Origin: Alphaproteobacteria bacterium
GTDB lineage: Bacteria; Pseudomonadota; Alphaproteobacteria; Rickettsiales; SXRF01
NCBI GenBank assembly: GCA_020049775.1
Contig: JAGVLO010000004.1
Location: forward strand, 240,608-304,607
Length of the DNA stretch: 64,000 nucleotides
Direction of reading: 5' to 3'
Shown: positions 1-9,469 of the stretch, in pieces
Position numbering within the stretch: the stretch's first letter is position 1
How the letters are laid out: each line of letters begins with the position of its first letter
The notes under the pieces: model-generated
Seen by the model: only the letters and a program-made list of their open reading frames with translations
The model's database searches: none
What the model was told of the DNA's origin: nothing
Position numbers and translations under genes: made by a program

Positions 1-363
1 GCGCCGGGCGTGCTGCATGGCAGCCGCACCTACCTGCTGCAGGATGACGACGGCCAGATAAAAGACGCCCACTCGATTTCCGCAGGGCTTGATTATCCGG
101 GCATCGGGCCGGAACATGCGTGGCTGCATGACACAGGACGCGTGCAATATGTTTCCATCACCGATAATGAGGCGCTGGAAGCGTTTCAGACCGTATCGAA
201 GCTCGAAGGCATTATCCCTGCCCTTGAACCTTCGCACGCGCTGGCACATGTGATGAAAATCGCGCCCAAGCTGCCCTCCAGCCACCTGCTGGTTGTGAAT
301 ATGTGCGGGCGCGGCGACAAGGATATTTTCACCGTGGCCAATGCGCTTGGGGTAAAATTATGA
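1..363 (+). CDS. trpB: Tryptophan synthase beta chain, C-terminal fragment
   Basis: This is the 3' end of trpB; the gene starts upstream of the window and the reading frame is open from base 1. The visible part carries family-typical segments ([13 protein letters not shown], then [11 protein letters not shown], and the C-terminal [11 protein letters not shown] stretch). The protein makes tryptophan from indole and serine using PLP; the catalytic lysine lies in the missing N-terminal part. It ends 85 bases before the chosen trpA start, so the pair is in the usual beta-then-alpha operon order. A short in-frame GTG at base 10 is internal, not a start. Confidence 0.95.
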   Translation, partial: APGVLHGSRTYLLQDDDGQIKDAHSISAGLDYPGIGPEHAWLHDTGRVQYVSITDNEALEAFQTVSKLEGIIPALEPSHALAHVMKIAPKLPSSHLLVVNMCGRGDKDIFTVANALGVKL

Positions 364-379
364 ATTGCGCTCAATGCTC

Positions 380-402
380 AAGAAAAAATGTGATTTTTTC
401 TT
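380..402 (+). other. AT-rich hairpin in trpB-trpA spacer
   Basis: A perfect 9-bp inverted repeat (AAGAAAAAA at 380-388, TTTTTTCTT at 394-402) with a five-base loop lies between the trpB stop and the trpA start. It is followed by CGCTTTTT, so it could slow or partly stop transcription, but the stem is almost all A-T and therefore weak. Role is inferred only. Confidence 0.4.
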
Positions 403-448
403 CGCTTTTTGGCGCCGCGCATGCTGCGCCCCTCAATGGGGCTGTGAT

Positions 449-1252
449 ATGAGCAAGCGCATCGAAACCGCATTTGAGAAAATACGTGCCACCAATCGCG
501 CGGCGCTGATTCCATTCATTATGGGCTATCACCCCGACGCCAACACATCTGCAGCTTTGCTGGATGCCCTGCCCGCCGCAGGCGCAGACATCATTGAAAT
601 TGGCATTCCCTTCTCTGACCCGATGGCCGACGGTCCGGTGATTCAGGCCGCTGGCAAACAGGCGCTGGAACAAGGCGCAAAGCTTGCAGGCATTCTGGAG
701 CTGGTGCGCGTTTTCCGTAAAAAACACGCCGATGTGCCGGTGATACTGATGGGTTATTTCAACCCCGTGTACCGTTATGGCAGTGAGAAATTCTGTAACG
801 ACGCCACAGCAGCAGGTGTTGACGGCATCATCCTTGTCGATTTGCCACCGGAAGAGGAAGACGAAATACGCCCTTACCTCGATAAAAGCGGTCTGAAACT
901 CATTCGCCTGATTGCGCCCACCAGCGGCGATGCAAGGCTTAAAACACTCTGTGCTTCGGCAAGCGGCTTTGTGTATTACATCTCGGTGGCGGGCATTACC
1001 GGCGCAAAGACGGCGAGCGCGTCTGACCTTACAGGTAAGCTGGCGCAATTGCGCGGCGTCACCAAATTGCCGGTGGCCGTTGGTTTTGGCATCAAGACCG
1101 TGCAGCAGGTAAAAGACGTGGCGGCGGTGGCTGATGCAGTGGTGGTTGGTTCGGCGCTGGTGGATGTGATTGCCAAGGCAAAAGATGGCAGCGCCGCGGT
1201 TAGCGACGCGTCGAAGTTTGTCAGTGATTTGGCAAAAGGTCTGAAACGGTAA
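449..1252 (+). CDS. trpA: Tryptophan synthase alpha chain
   Basis: Cleaves indole-3-glycerol phosphate to indole and glyceraldehyde 3-phosphate and passes indole to TrpB. The frame is open from 365, but I choose the ATG at 449 (MSKRIETAFEKIRA), which gives the usual length of 267 residues and follows a GGGG-containing ribosome site; the upstream 28 residues are Cys/Trp/Phe-rich and not family-like. The signature DIIEIGIPFSDPMADGP holds the catalytic acids Glu50 and Asp61. The phosphate-binding region near the C-terminus (VGFGIKT, VVVGSALV) is present. The last 32 bases overlap the convergent glutamine synthetase-like gene. Confidence 0.95.
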   Translation: MSKRIETAFEKIRATNRAALIPFIMGYHPDANTSAALLDALPAAGADIIEIGIPFSDPMADGPVIQAAGKQALEQGAKLAGILELVRVFRKKHADVPVILMGYFNPVYRYGSEKFCNDATAAGVDGIILVDLPPEEEDEIRPYLDKSGLKLIRLIAPTSGDARLKTLCASASGFVYYISVAGITGAKTASASDLTGKLAQLRGVTKLPVAVGFGIKTVQQVKDVAAVADAVVVGSALVDVIAKAKDGSAAVSDASKFVSDLAKGLKR

Positions 1253-2093
1253 AATACCCTGCCACCAACTGTGACTGGCGCAGCGCTTCTGCGGCGGTAT
1301 CCAGTGAACCCAGCAACTTCGGCAATTTATAAACCGGCAGCGAGGCGTCGCCGTAAATCTGCGGACCCGGCTCGTTTTTATTGGCAATTCCATAGTGCAT
1401 AGCAGCCAGAATTATGGCAATCACGCGGCCTGTGTTGGCGTCTGCGCCGGAAACGCGGTGTTCGATGTGTTTTTTATCATGCTCGGCCTGCGGCAGGCGG
1501 ATGGCGCAGCTGCGGTTATTTGCGCCCCAGCTGACACATAATGGTGTGGTTTTACCTGCTATAAAACGGTCATAGGAATGTGGCGATGGTGCGAAAACGG
1601 CCATGGAATCATGCATCCAGTGCAGCAGGCCGCCGATGCTGAAATTCAGTTCGTCGCTGATGCGATCGTCGTCTTTGTAATACATGTTCTTGCCGTCGGC
1701 ATCGGCAAGGTGGATATGGATATGCAGGCCGTTGCCAGGCTGGTCTGCACTTGGCTTGGCAGAGAAATCGGCCTTCAGGGAGTGTTGGCTGGCTACTTCG
1801 GCAATGATGTGCTTCAGCAATTCGGTGTCGTGCGCGGTTTTGACGGGGTCATTGCATGGCTTGATGGAAATTTCATGCTGCTCAGGGCCGTCTTCCTTGC
1901 CGATATGGGCAACATCAATGCCCTTGTCTTCGGCGGCTTTGCGGATTTCTGCATAACATGCTTCGACGGCGGTAGATTGCGCCGAGCCATGCATGGAAAA
2001 TTCGATTTCCGCTGCGGTGTAGGGATACAGGCCATGGTCATCGCGCAGGCGCTGCACTTGCGGGGTGATGAGGGCAGCGTATGCCGCTGTCAT
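1221..2093 (-). CDS. Short glutamine synthetase-like protein
   Basis: The 290 residues match the catalytic half of the glutamine synthetase superfamily: metal-site EIEF at 29-32, GPEQHEI at 69-75, the HIHIH segment near 124-128, NNRSCAIRLP at 192-201 and the C-terminal GADANTGRVIAIILAA stretch. True synthetases are about 450 residues; the N-terminal beta-grasp domain, which completes each active site with the neighbouring subunit, is absent. It may be a degenerate or specialised gamma-glutamyl ligase. The start has a GGAAA ribosome site and follows the trxA stop by 12 bases, so it is probably cotranscribed with trxA. The 3' end overlaps trpA. Substrate cannot be told from sequence. Confidence 0.75.
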   Translation of the reverse strand: MTAAYAALITPQVQRLRDDHGLYPYTAAEIEFSMHGSAQSTAVEACYAEIRKAAEDKGIDVAHIGKEDGPEQHEISIKPCNDPVKTAHDTELLKHIIAEVASQHSLKADFSAKPSADQPGNGLHIHIHLADADGKNMYYKDDDRISDELNFSIGGLLHWMHDSMAVFAPSPHSYDRFIAGKTTPLCVSWGANNRSCAIRLPQAEHDKKHIEHRVSGADANTGRVIAIILAAMHYGIANKNEPGPQIYGDASLPVYKLPKLLGSLDTAAEALRQSQLVAGYFTVSDLLPNH

Positions 2094-2105
2094 AATCGTT
2101 TCCGT

Positions 2106-2435
2106 TTACGCACCGCCGATGACGGAATCAATCCATTCCACCAGCTTGCTTTTGGGCAGTGAACCGACCTTGGTGGAGAGCGCCTGACCATCTTTGAAGA
2201 TGATAAGGGTAGGAATGCCGCGCACGCCGAACTTCTGCGGAGTGCCGGGGTTTTTATCGATATTCACCTTGGCGATAGTGATACGGCCTGCGCGCTCGTT
2301 GGCGATTTCATCAAGGATAGGGGAAATCTGTCGGCACGGGCCACACCATTCGGCCCAGAAATCTACGAGGAATGTGCCGTTGGCTTTCAGGATGCGGTGT
2401 TCGAATTCGCTATCATCAATATGCAGTGCAGCCAT
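2106..2435 (-). CDS. trxA: Thioredoxin
   Basis: Cytoplasmic dithiol reductant of 109 residues. The active site WCGPC lies at 30-34 and the cis-proline of GIPT at residue 75, both as in classical thioredoxin 1. There is no signal peptide. It sits 29 bases downstream of addA and 12 bases upstream of the glutamine synthetase-like gene on the same strand, the addA-trxA adjacency common in Alphaproteobacteria. Confidence 0.95.
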   Translation of the reverse strand: MAALHIDDSEFEHRILKANGTFLVDFWAEWCGPCRQISPILDEIANERAGRITIAKVNIDKNPGTPQKFGVRGIPTLIIFKDGQALSTKVGSLPKSKLVEWIDSVIGGA

Positions 2436-2464
2436 AAAACGGTCCTTTCAGTGAATGAATTACA

Positions 2465-5400
2465 TTATATGTAGGTACTTGTATCGACTTCGTCAAGCAG
2501 TGCCTCGTCCAGCGGCGTAAGTTTCGGAAGCGCGGTCCATAACAGCCCGCAATATACCTTTTTTTCAGGATATATGCGCTGCATCAGCAGTTGGTACAGG
2601 CGCATCTGGCTCAGGTAGGCGGTAGGAGTCTCACGCGGGTTTTCCGGCGCGTTGCGGTTGCTTTTGAAATCGACAATCCACACTTCTTTTTCGCTGATAT
2701 GCATACGGTCTATCTGCCCTGCTACTGCGACCTGTCTGCCATTAATATCAACGCAGCCAGCGACGGGCGCTTCCGCCAGCGAGCCTTCGCCGAAAAGGAA
2801 TGCAAACGGCGGGTGGGTGATGATGTGCATGGCTTCGCGCACACATGCGTCCAGCACGTCCTGCGGCATGGATTTGCGGTAAAGCGCGGCGATATTCACT
2901 CCGGCCTGCACGCGCTTGCTTTCTGCTATTTCCGGCAGGTGCTGCAACAGGCGGTGGATGAGTGTGCCGCGCTGGTAGAAATGTGCATCACCCGTAAGCG
3001 GCGACGCTGCGGCCGGCTCTTCTGCCACCATGCGCGAAGGCACTAGCGGTTGTGGCGGGTTTGGTTCGTTCGGTGCGCGGGCGCGCAGGAACGCCAGCTG
3101 CGAATCAGCAGGCGCATCAACCGCAATATTGGCAGGTGCGTTGGCCACGGGTATTGCCGCTGCCGGCAATTCACCGAGGCGCAGTCCCTCGCCATTTTCA
3201 TGTGTAAATTTTTGGGAAATTGGTTCCAGTCCTGCTTTTATAAGATCGTACCAGTGGGTTTCGTTGAGTTTTTTCTGAGGTTGAATGCCGCAGATATACA
3301 GTTGGTCTTCGGCACGTGTGAGTGCCACATAGAGCTGACGGCGGTATTCCTGCATTTCGGCTTGCCGTTTTTGCCGACGCAGTGTGGTGCATAACGCATT
3401 GTCATTACCCTTGGCGCGAGGCCAGAACGGTAGCGGTGATTTTTCACCCTCCTCCTCCCACAGAAACACATCATTCTGCGGTGGCAGGCTGGTAGTATCC
3501 GGCAATATCACAATCGGTGCTTCCAGCCCTTTTGCCCCATGCACGGTGAGAATGCGTACCTGATTATGTGCTTGCTCCATGTCGCGCTTGATTTCGCTGT
3601 TGCTTGACGTAATCCAATGTATGAAACCTTGTAGTGACGGCGTGTGGCTGCGTTCGTAGAGCAGCGCCTGCCCTAGGAATTCATCGATGGAATCGTGATA
3701 TTCGCTGCCCATGCGTCCGGTAAAGCGCCTGCGAGCGCCCAGCGTGTCCAGCAGATAGGCATAGAGTTCGTAGGGCTTCACAAAATCCGCGCGCGAGCGA
3801 AGGTCGCTGAGCAGCGTAAAAACCTCGTCAAACGGCGGCTTGCCCGACATCTGGTACAGTCGCGCCCACAACCTGTCGTCGCCACGGTTATGGGCCAGTG
3901 TGAACAAATCATCTTCACTCAAGTTGCATATCGGACTTTTGAGTACACAGGCCAGCGTCAGGTCGTCTTCAGGCAGCAACAGGCACTGGCCGAACGCAAT
4001 CAAATCGGCAATGGCGAGGTTCTCGCCCAGCTCCATGCGGTCGTGGCCTGCCACGGGGATGCCTCTGCGCTTGAGTGCGCGCACCAGTGGATCGACAAGC
4101 AGGCCGCGCTTGCGCACCAATATCATGATGTCGCCTGCATCGATATTGCGCTTTTTGCTTTCGATATACATGCCGTCATCCAGCCAGCCGCGTATGGTGG
4201 ATGCAATCTGGCGCACGAATTGCAACACTGGCGGCGGTGCATCTTCATCTTTTTTCGGCGGGAGCAGTAGCGGCCACATTTCCACCAGCCCGTAATAGTC
4301 CTGACGGTGGATTTTATGTTCAATCTGCACATCATCAAATGTAAGGCCATGGCGGGTGGCAGCGTTTGCGAACACGGCGTCGGTGGCGGAGAGTATCGCC
4401 TGTGTGGAGCGGTAGGATTTGGTCAGCGCGCGCTGATGCACCTGCATGCCTGCGTCTTTGATGCGCTGCGTGAAGTAGCGCTGCATTTTTCCCAGTGCGG
4501 CGGGGTCAGCTCCCTGAAAACTGTAGATGGATTGTTTTTCGTCACCCACCACGAACAGCGAGCGGTCGGCCTCGGCGCGGCCAAGGCCGGAGAAAAATTC
4601 CTCGGTCAGTGCTTTGACAATGTTCCACTGGATAGGGCTGGTGTCCTGCGCTTCGTCAATCAGCACATGGTCGATGCCGCCATCGAGCTTGAACAGCACC
4701 CACGGCGCGATGCCCGGCCGCTCCAGCAGGTTGCGGGCCGTGAGTATGAGGTCGTCATAATCCATCTGCACCTGCGAATGCTTGAGCGTTTCATACAGCG
4801 CCAGCAACTCGTGCGCTACGCGCAACATATGTGCGGTGCTTTCTGCTACCTTCAGTGTGTTCCATGGCTCAAGGAAACGCAGCATGCGCTGTTGTTCGGC
4901 AAACAAGAGTGCTTCCTGGCTTTCGCTTAAAGAGCCTTTATTGAAAAAGCTTTTTTGCGTGCGCGCTTCCAGTTCCTTTGTTAGCACTATGCCAATGTAG
5001 GGTTTTACATCGTCAAGCGTTTGCTTGCCATTTGCTGTCTCCAGCCAGCGTGCCAAGCCCTGCCCTGTTTTTTGATCGGTAGCTTTTCCCTGCACCAGCA
5101 GTGCCGTGATTTCGCGTAAAGCGGCTAGCGTTTGCGCGTCATAGGTGAAATGTTGCGCAACCAGTGCTTCAGCGTTTATGTTTTGCGATATACCGAGCTG
5201 TGCATAGACATCGGCAATCGCGCTGTTCACTGCATCATAACCAGAAAAAAGCGCAAGGAAGCGTGATTTATACTTCACGATCTCTTCCAGCAGTTTCTGC
5301 ACAGTGAATTCGCTGATGCCATGGGCGATGGCGTGGAGGCTGGCAAGCAGCGCGGGGTCATCTGCCTGCGCCTTGCTAAACAGGCGCATGCGCGCTTCTT

Positions 5401-5905
5401 TAAGCAGTTCCTGTTCAGTGCGCTTGTCCATGACGGCAAAATGCGGGCTGACGCCAGCTTCAAGCGGGAAACGACGCAGCAGCGACTGGCTGAAGCCGTG
5501 GATGGTTTGTATGCGCACGCCTTCCGGCGCTTCCAGCACAGTGGCGAACAGCCCCCTCGCCCGCTCGGTCAAATGCGCTGGCGGTGCGCTGCCGATGAGT
5601 TTTTCCAGCTCTTTTTCTAGCGACTGTTTATCCGTCATCACCCATTCACCCAGTACTTTCAGCACGCGGTTGGACATTTCGGCGGCAGCGGCGTTGGTAA
5701 AGGTAAGGCAGAGTATGCGTGACGGCGAAACGCCATGCAGCAGCAAACCCAGCACGCGGTTGGTCAGCAGGCTGGTTTTACCTGCACCTGCATTGGCAGA
5801 TACAAATACCGACATATCCGGCCTGAAGGCGGTGTGGAGTTCATAAGCCCCTGTGTTAAGGGCCTGCGCTGCGGAGATAGATGGCATTTTAGCAGTATTT
5901 GTCAT
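2465..5905 (-). CDS. addA: Double-strand break repair helicase-nuclease AddA
   Basis: Large subunit (1146 residues) of the AddAB helicase-nuclease, which resects DNA ends before RecA-dependent recombination. UvrD-type motifs are visible: Walker A NAGAGKTS (38-45), DEAQD (417-421), then GDEKQSIYSFQGAD, and later the VHGAKGLE and YVALTRAEDQLYI motifs. The C-terminal RecB-like nuclease is intact: GQIDR (Asp1066), VDFKS (Asp1079, Lys1081) and the LSQMRLY helix. Its partner addB lies upstream on the same strand but is separated by the oppositely oriented DUF1465 gene, so addA probably needs a promoter of its own in the 80-base gap above its start. Confidence 0.95.
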   Translation of the reverse strand: MTNTAKMPSISAAQALNTGAYELHTAFRPDMSVFVSANAGAGKTSLLTNRVLGLLLHGVSPSRILCLTFTNAAAAEMSNRVLKVLGEWVMTDKQSLEKELEKLIGSAPPAHLTERARGLFATVLEAPEGVRIQTIHGFSQSLLRRFPLEAGVSPHFAVMDKRTEQELLKEARMRLFSKAQADDPALLASLHAIAHGISEFTVQKLLEEIVKYKSRFLALFSGYDAVNSAIADVYAQLGISQNINAEALVAQHFTYDAQTLAALREITALLVQGKATDQKTGQGLARWLETANGKQTLDDVKPYIGIVLTKELEARTQKSFFNKGSLSESQEALLFAEQQRMLRFLEPWNTLKVAESTAHMLRVAHELLALYETLKHSQVQMDYDDLILTARNLLERPGIAPWVLFKLDGGIDHVLIDEAQDTSPIQWNIVKALTEEFFSGLGRAEADRSLFVVGDEKQSIYSFQGADPAALGKMQRYFTQRIKDAGMQVHQRALTKSYRSTQAILSATDAVFANAATRHGLTFDDVQIEHKIHRQDYYGLVEMWPLLLPPKKDEDAPPPVLQFVRQIASTIRGWLDDGMYIESKKRNIDAGDIMILVRKRGLLVDPLVRALKRRGIPVAGHDRMELGENLAIADLIAFGQCLLLPEDDLTLACVLKSPICNLSEDDLFTLAHNRGDDRLWARLYQMSGKPPFDEVFTLLSDLRSRADFVKPYELYAYLLDTLGARRRFTGRMGSEYHDSIDEFLGQALLYERSHTPSLQGFIHWITSSNSEIKRDMEQAHNQVRILTVHGAKGLEAPIVILPDTTSLPPQNDVFLWEEEGEKSPLPFWPRAKGNDNALCTTLRRQKRQAEMQEYRRQLYVALTRAEDQLYICGIQPQKKLNETHWYDLIKAGLEPISQKFTHENGEGLRLGELPAAAIPVANAPANIAVDAPADSQLAFLRARAPNEPNPPQPLVPSRMVAEEPAAASPLTGDAHFYQRGTLIHRLLQHLPEIAESKRVQAGVNIAALYRKSMPQDVLDACVREAMHIITHPPFAFLFGEGSLAEAPVAGCVDINGRQVAVAGQIDRMHISEKEVWIVDFKSNRNAPENPRETPTAYLSQMRLYQLLMQRIYPEKKVYCGLLWTALPKLTPLDEALLDEVDTSTYI

Positions 5906-5948
5906 AAAAAATTAACATCAATTAACGAATAAGCAAGGAAATCTGCGG

Positions 5949-5954
5949 TATAAT
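5949..5954 (+). promoter_or_regulatory. Candidate -10 box for the DUF1465 gene
   Basis: A perfect TATAAT lies here. Transcription would start near 5961, which places the first in-frame ATG (5953) upstream of the transcript and favours translation from ATG 5986, preceded by CAGGAG at 5968-5973. No good -35 hexamer is seen at 17-18 bp. Confidence 0.45.
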
Positions 5955-5985
5955 GAGGGTTCAAACACAGGAGACAATACACGCC

Positions 5986-6408
5986 ATGCAACATCATATG
6001 CACACCAATATTGGGCCGCAGACGGTTGTTTTCATGCCTAGCGTGTTTAATGAAACCATGCAGTTGCTCAACGACTCGCATGAGTACTTTTTTCTGTTTG
6101 GTGAAGATGACCAGAGCCGTATCGAAAACGACCTGCGCGCGCTTTACACTTGCGAGATGTCGCGCATTACGCTGAGGCTGTCTTCTATCATGTCGTGGAT
6201 CATGGTGCAGCGTGCGGTATGCGCCGGCAAGATCGAGGCCGAGGACGCCGCACAGCGTTATGGGCTGGATTTCCAGCATATCTGCCTTGTTGACAACCGT
6301 GTACTCCATGGCGTGCTGCCGTCGTATGTGTGCTACCTTCTCGATCGCTCGCTGGAGCTGTATGAGCGCGTGCTTCGCCTTGACGACCAGTTCAAGCAGA
6401 TTCATTAA
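5986..6408 (+). CDS. DUF1465 family protein
   Basis: A 140-residue cytoplasmic protein of the alphaproteobacterial DUF1465 family, recognised by the conserved block around LRALYTCEMSRITLRLSSIM followed by SWIMVQRAVCAGKI and ending in LDRSLELYERVLRLD. Function is not established. The frame is open from ATG 5953, but that codon overlaps a TATAAT box, so I start at ATG 5986, which follows CAGGAG by 12 bases. The gene runs against addA and addB and shares four bases with the addB stop, so it interrupts what is usually a continuous addB-addA unit. Confidence 0.8.
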   Translation: MQHHMHTNIGPQTVVFMPSVFNETMQLLNDSHEYFFLFGEDDQSRIENDLRALYTCEMSRITLRLSSIMSWIMVQRAVCAGKIEAEDAAQRYGLDFQHICLVDNRVLHGVLPSYVCYLLDRSLELYERVLRLDDQFKQIH

Positions 6409-9386
6409 GCCGCTTCCCATTCTTTTTTCCGTGTCAGGTGTTCGTAGTCGTTATACTCGAGTTCAAGCGATTTATACTGCTGCGCAGTGTATGGTTCAGA
6501 CGCATTGTCAAAACGCCTAACCAGTGACTCCAGCCGTGTCTGCGTTTCTGTCAGCCATGCGTTTATACCTATTTCTTTACAGTGGCGGTGGAAGCTGTCG
6601 ATTTCGCATTGTTCGGCGCTGCTGCCCAGTTTCCAGTACTCGGTGGCGGCAATGGCATTTGGTAGTGGCGACACCGGTGGATCAAGCGTTCCGTTGAGCA
6701 GCACCAGCGATTCCAGCGGCAACTGGTTGGCGATGCCGCGTTCGAAGTCTTTTTTCTCTCGTGCTTTTCCGGTTTTATAATCGATGACGGCGGCGCTTCC
6801 GTCCTTGCGTAATTCAATGCGGTCGATGCTGGTGGTGAGCGTGAATGGTTTTCCGTCCACGGCGAATTCCCAATTTCCTTTGCATTCGGCGAACACTTGC
6901 GTGATGCCTCCCCTTCTCTCTTTTTCTTGCACAACAACCCACTGCGCGACATTTTCAAAACGCGGCCACCACAGGCAATGCACGGCGGGACGGTCGATAT
7001 AGGTTGAAAACGCGCTTTTACCACATTCTATCAGCGCTGCTAATGCATCGTCTGGTAGGGATTGCGGCCAACGCTTGGCAAATAACTCCAGCGCTTTATG
7101 TACCAGCGTGCCAAAATCGGCGGCGTCCGGCTCTTCGTCAATCGGCGGCAGCATGGAAAGCTTGAGTACATACTGTGCGTAAATGGCGTAGGGGTCGCGC
7201 AGCCAGCGGTCGATGGCGGTAATGCGCATTTGGCGCGGACGTGCAGCCAGCGGCGGTTTTGGCGCAGGTGGCTGCAGTGTGGGCAATGCCTGCGGCTGGT
7301 CAAGGAACTGCTTGCGCTGCGTGTAATAATTATTGGCGCTTAAGTCTTCGGCCAGTGTTTTGTCAAGCCCGTCCACCAGCGTTTTCAGGCGCACCAGCCA
7401 GCGCGATGGTACGGTGGGTGCGCCTTCCACTTTTTCGGCGCGGCTGAGGATGACTTCTTTCGCGCAGCAGAACTGGAATACGTCATGCGCCGCGATGCCG
7501 ATATTGTATTCCGGTGTATCAAGGCCGAATTTGGTGCGCATGGGGCGGCTCATCCACGGGTCGGCCTCGGGCGTGGCGGGCCATGTGCCTTCATTAAGGC
7601 TGCCCAATATCATCAGGTCGAAATGCTGCAGCCGCGCTTCCATTGGTCCCAGCACATGCAAGCGCGGGTGCAGGCCGTGGCGCGGGCGGTGGGCTTGCTC
7701 GGCAAGCAGCGCGTCTAGCAGGCCGGAATAGTTGAACGTGTCGATTGGCTCTAGCCTGTCTGCATGTTCCAGCAGTTGCGCAAGGAAAACGGCAAGATTG
7801 TTGCCCGCCTCACCCGACCACAGGCGTTCGTCTCCGCGCTTGTCAGCGGTGGAAGCAAGCCATTCGGCAAAGGCGATGTGCGCTTCCAGCATATCGCGCA
7901 AGCTGGCGTTATTTTTGTGTTCAAAAAAACGCAGGAAAACTTTGCCTTTTGCGCGGATATTTTCCAGCAGTGAATGCAGTTGTTTATATTCAGCCGCGCC
8001 ATGACAGAGCGCATCCAGCCCTGGCGTGTGGCGTACACCGCGCAGCAGCTTGGTGGTTTCCATATCGCGTGAGAGCTTGCGGCATAGCGACGGCTCGATG
8101 CCAGCGGCGGCCAGCGGGTGCCGCAGCATGGCGAGCAAGGGTACAGGTGCGCACTGGCTGGTGGCCATCTGTGCCACAAGGCGCAGGAAACAGGCAGGCG
8201 GCGTATCGCGTAGCGGCATGCCTGCCGAGTCGTCGAGCGTGATGCCAAAGCGGTGCATTTGCGAGGCCACCATGCGTGCAAGGTTGCGGTCAGGCGTGAT
8301 CAAAGCTGCGGTTTTGGCAGGTGTTTCTAGCGCCTCGCGTAGTGCTATGGCAATCATGCGCGCTTCGTCGGCTTGCGTTTCGGCAACCAGCAGGCGCATA
8401 CCCTGCAAACCCTCTTTCAGCGGCGGTTTGGCCAGTGACCATCCGGCGGTGGATGCGGGCGGTTGGAAGATAGTGCGCAGGCATGTAATACGTGCTTCCC
8501 GCGCACTGGCAGGCACAGATGGCACATCAAGCATGACAACATTGGTGCGTTTTACGTCCAGTCTATCCAGTAATTGCTTCAAGCTGTATTGCGGGTGAGT
8601 TTCGTCGAGTATGTTCCAGTCGGCGTCACCCATGGCGGAATCAAGCGCGGGCAAAACCAGTTTGCCCTGAGGCAGGGCGGCGATGGTGGCAAGCAACTTT
8701 GCCGTGGCGGGCTGGCTGCCGGTGGAGCTGGCGGCGATGACCGGATGCGTAGGTGGCTGTTTTCGCCAGTGGGCGGCGGTGGCGGCAAGCACGCGGTTGC
8801 GCTGTTCCACCACGTCGAGCAGACCCTCCTCTGCAAGGATGCCAGGCCACTGGCGCGAGACGATATTGAGGAATTCAACGGTTTGCTCCCAATGTTTGGC
8901 CATGTCGCCGCCCTTGTCCACCAGCGAGGCAATGGCGGACATGTCGAGGCCTGCACGCGTGGCTTCGTCCAGTAGCGAGGCCAGCTGGCGCGCTAGTTTT
9001 GCCGCCTGCTCGATATTGTAGCTGCGGTTTTTGTTTATACCGGATTTGCGCTTTTCAAAACCATGTACCAGCCGCGTCAGCAACAATTGGCGGCACAGGG
9101 GGGTGATGGCGGCAGGCAGTGCCGAATCCTCGCTGTAGTGGGCAGCGGCAAATTCCTCATCGGCGTCACCAATGGGCTGAATGCGTGGAAGCAGCATTGG
9201 CTTTCCGGCGCTGATTTCCAGCAGCGCGTTGCGCAGGCTGCGGCAGGCGCGGCGGTTGGGCAGCAAAACCAGCGTTTTGCTCATTAAAGCGGCGTTATGG
9301 CCGTACTCAGCCATAAGCCAGCCCGCCAACGCGTTAATAAAGGCTTTACCAGCGGGAATAGTGTAGCAATGCAGCGCTTGGTTCAT
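6405..9386 (-). CDS. addB: Double-strand break repair protein AddB
   Basis: Second subunit (993 residues) of AddAB. The N-terminal half is an inactivated helicase-like region (TLVLLPNRRACRSLRNALLE near residues 38-57 and IQPIGDADEEF). The C-terminal quarter is a second RecB-like nuclease: ITAIDRWLRDPYAIYAQYVL, then the catalytic AAVIDYKTGKARE. AddB of this class recognises recombination hot-spot sequences and cuts one strand. It lies first in the addB, addA, trxA order on the minus strand; the DUF1465 gene separates it from addA. Its start is 83 bases from the divergent RepA-like ATPase gene. Confidence 0.92.
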   Translation of the reverse strand: MNQALHCYTIPAGKAFINALAGWLMAEYGHNAALMSKTLVLLPNRRACRSLRNALLEISAGKPMLLPRIQPIGDADEEFAAAHYSEDSALPAAITPLCRQLLLTRLVHGFEKRKSGINKNRSYNIEQAAKLARQLASLLDEATRAGLDMSAIASLVDKGGDMAKHWEQTVEFLNIVSRQWPGILAEEGLLDVVEQRNRVLAATAAHWRKQPPTHPVIAASSTGSQPATAKLLATIAALPQGKLVLPALDSAMGDADWNILDETHPQYSLKQLLDRLDVKRTNVVMLDVPSVPASAREARITCLRTIFQPPASTAGWSLAKPPLKEGLQGMRLLVAETQADEARMIAIALREALETPAKTAALITPDRNLARMVASQMHRFGITLDDSAGMPLRDTPPACFLRLVAQMATSQCAPVPLLAMLRHPLAAAGIEPSLCRKLSRDMETTKLLRGVRHTPGLDALCHGAAEYKQLHSLLENIRAKGKVFLRFFEHKNNASLRDMLEAHIAFAEWLASTADKRGDERLWSGEAGNNLAVFLAQLLEHADRLEPIDTFNYSGLLDALLAEQAHRPRHGLHPRLHVLGPMEARLQHFDLMILGSLNEGTWPATPEADPWMSRPMRTKFGLDTPEYNIGIAAHDVFQFCCAKEVILSRAEKVEGAPTVPSRWLVRLKTLVDGLDKTLAEDLSANNYYTQRKQFLDQPQALPTLQPPAPKPPLAARPRQMRITAIDRWLRDPYAIYAQYVLKLSMLPPIDEEPDAADFGTLVHKALELFAKRWPQSLPDDALAALIECGKSAFSTYIDRPAVHCLWWPRFENVAQWVVVQEKERRGGITQVFAECKGNWEFAVDGKPFTLTTSIDRIELRKDGSAAVIDYKTGKAREKKDFERGIANQLPLESLVLLNGTLDPPVSPLPNAIAATEYWKLGSSAEQCEIDSFHRHCKEIGINAWLTETQTRLESLVRRFDNASEPYTAQQYKSLELEYNDYEHLTRKKEWEAA

Positions 9387-9469
9387 GATATTTTAACCTC
9401 TGGAAAGGTATAAATAATCGAGATTATTGTACCTGTATAGCACTTGTAGGGGATGAAGTAGATAAATTC

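Noticed and set aside
371..1393. 340-residue minus-strand reading frame across trpA
   Set aside because: It is antisense to a clear trpA, Cys/His/Arg-rich and without family features; it is an open shadow frame.
5911..5926. Possible CtrA site near addA
   Set aside because: The two TTAA halves are six bases apart, not seven.
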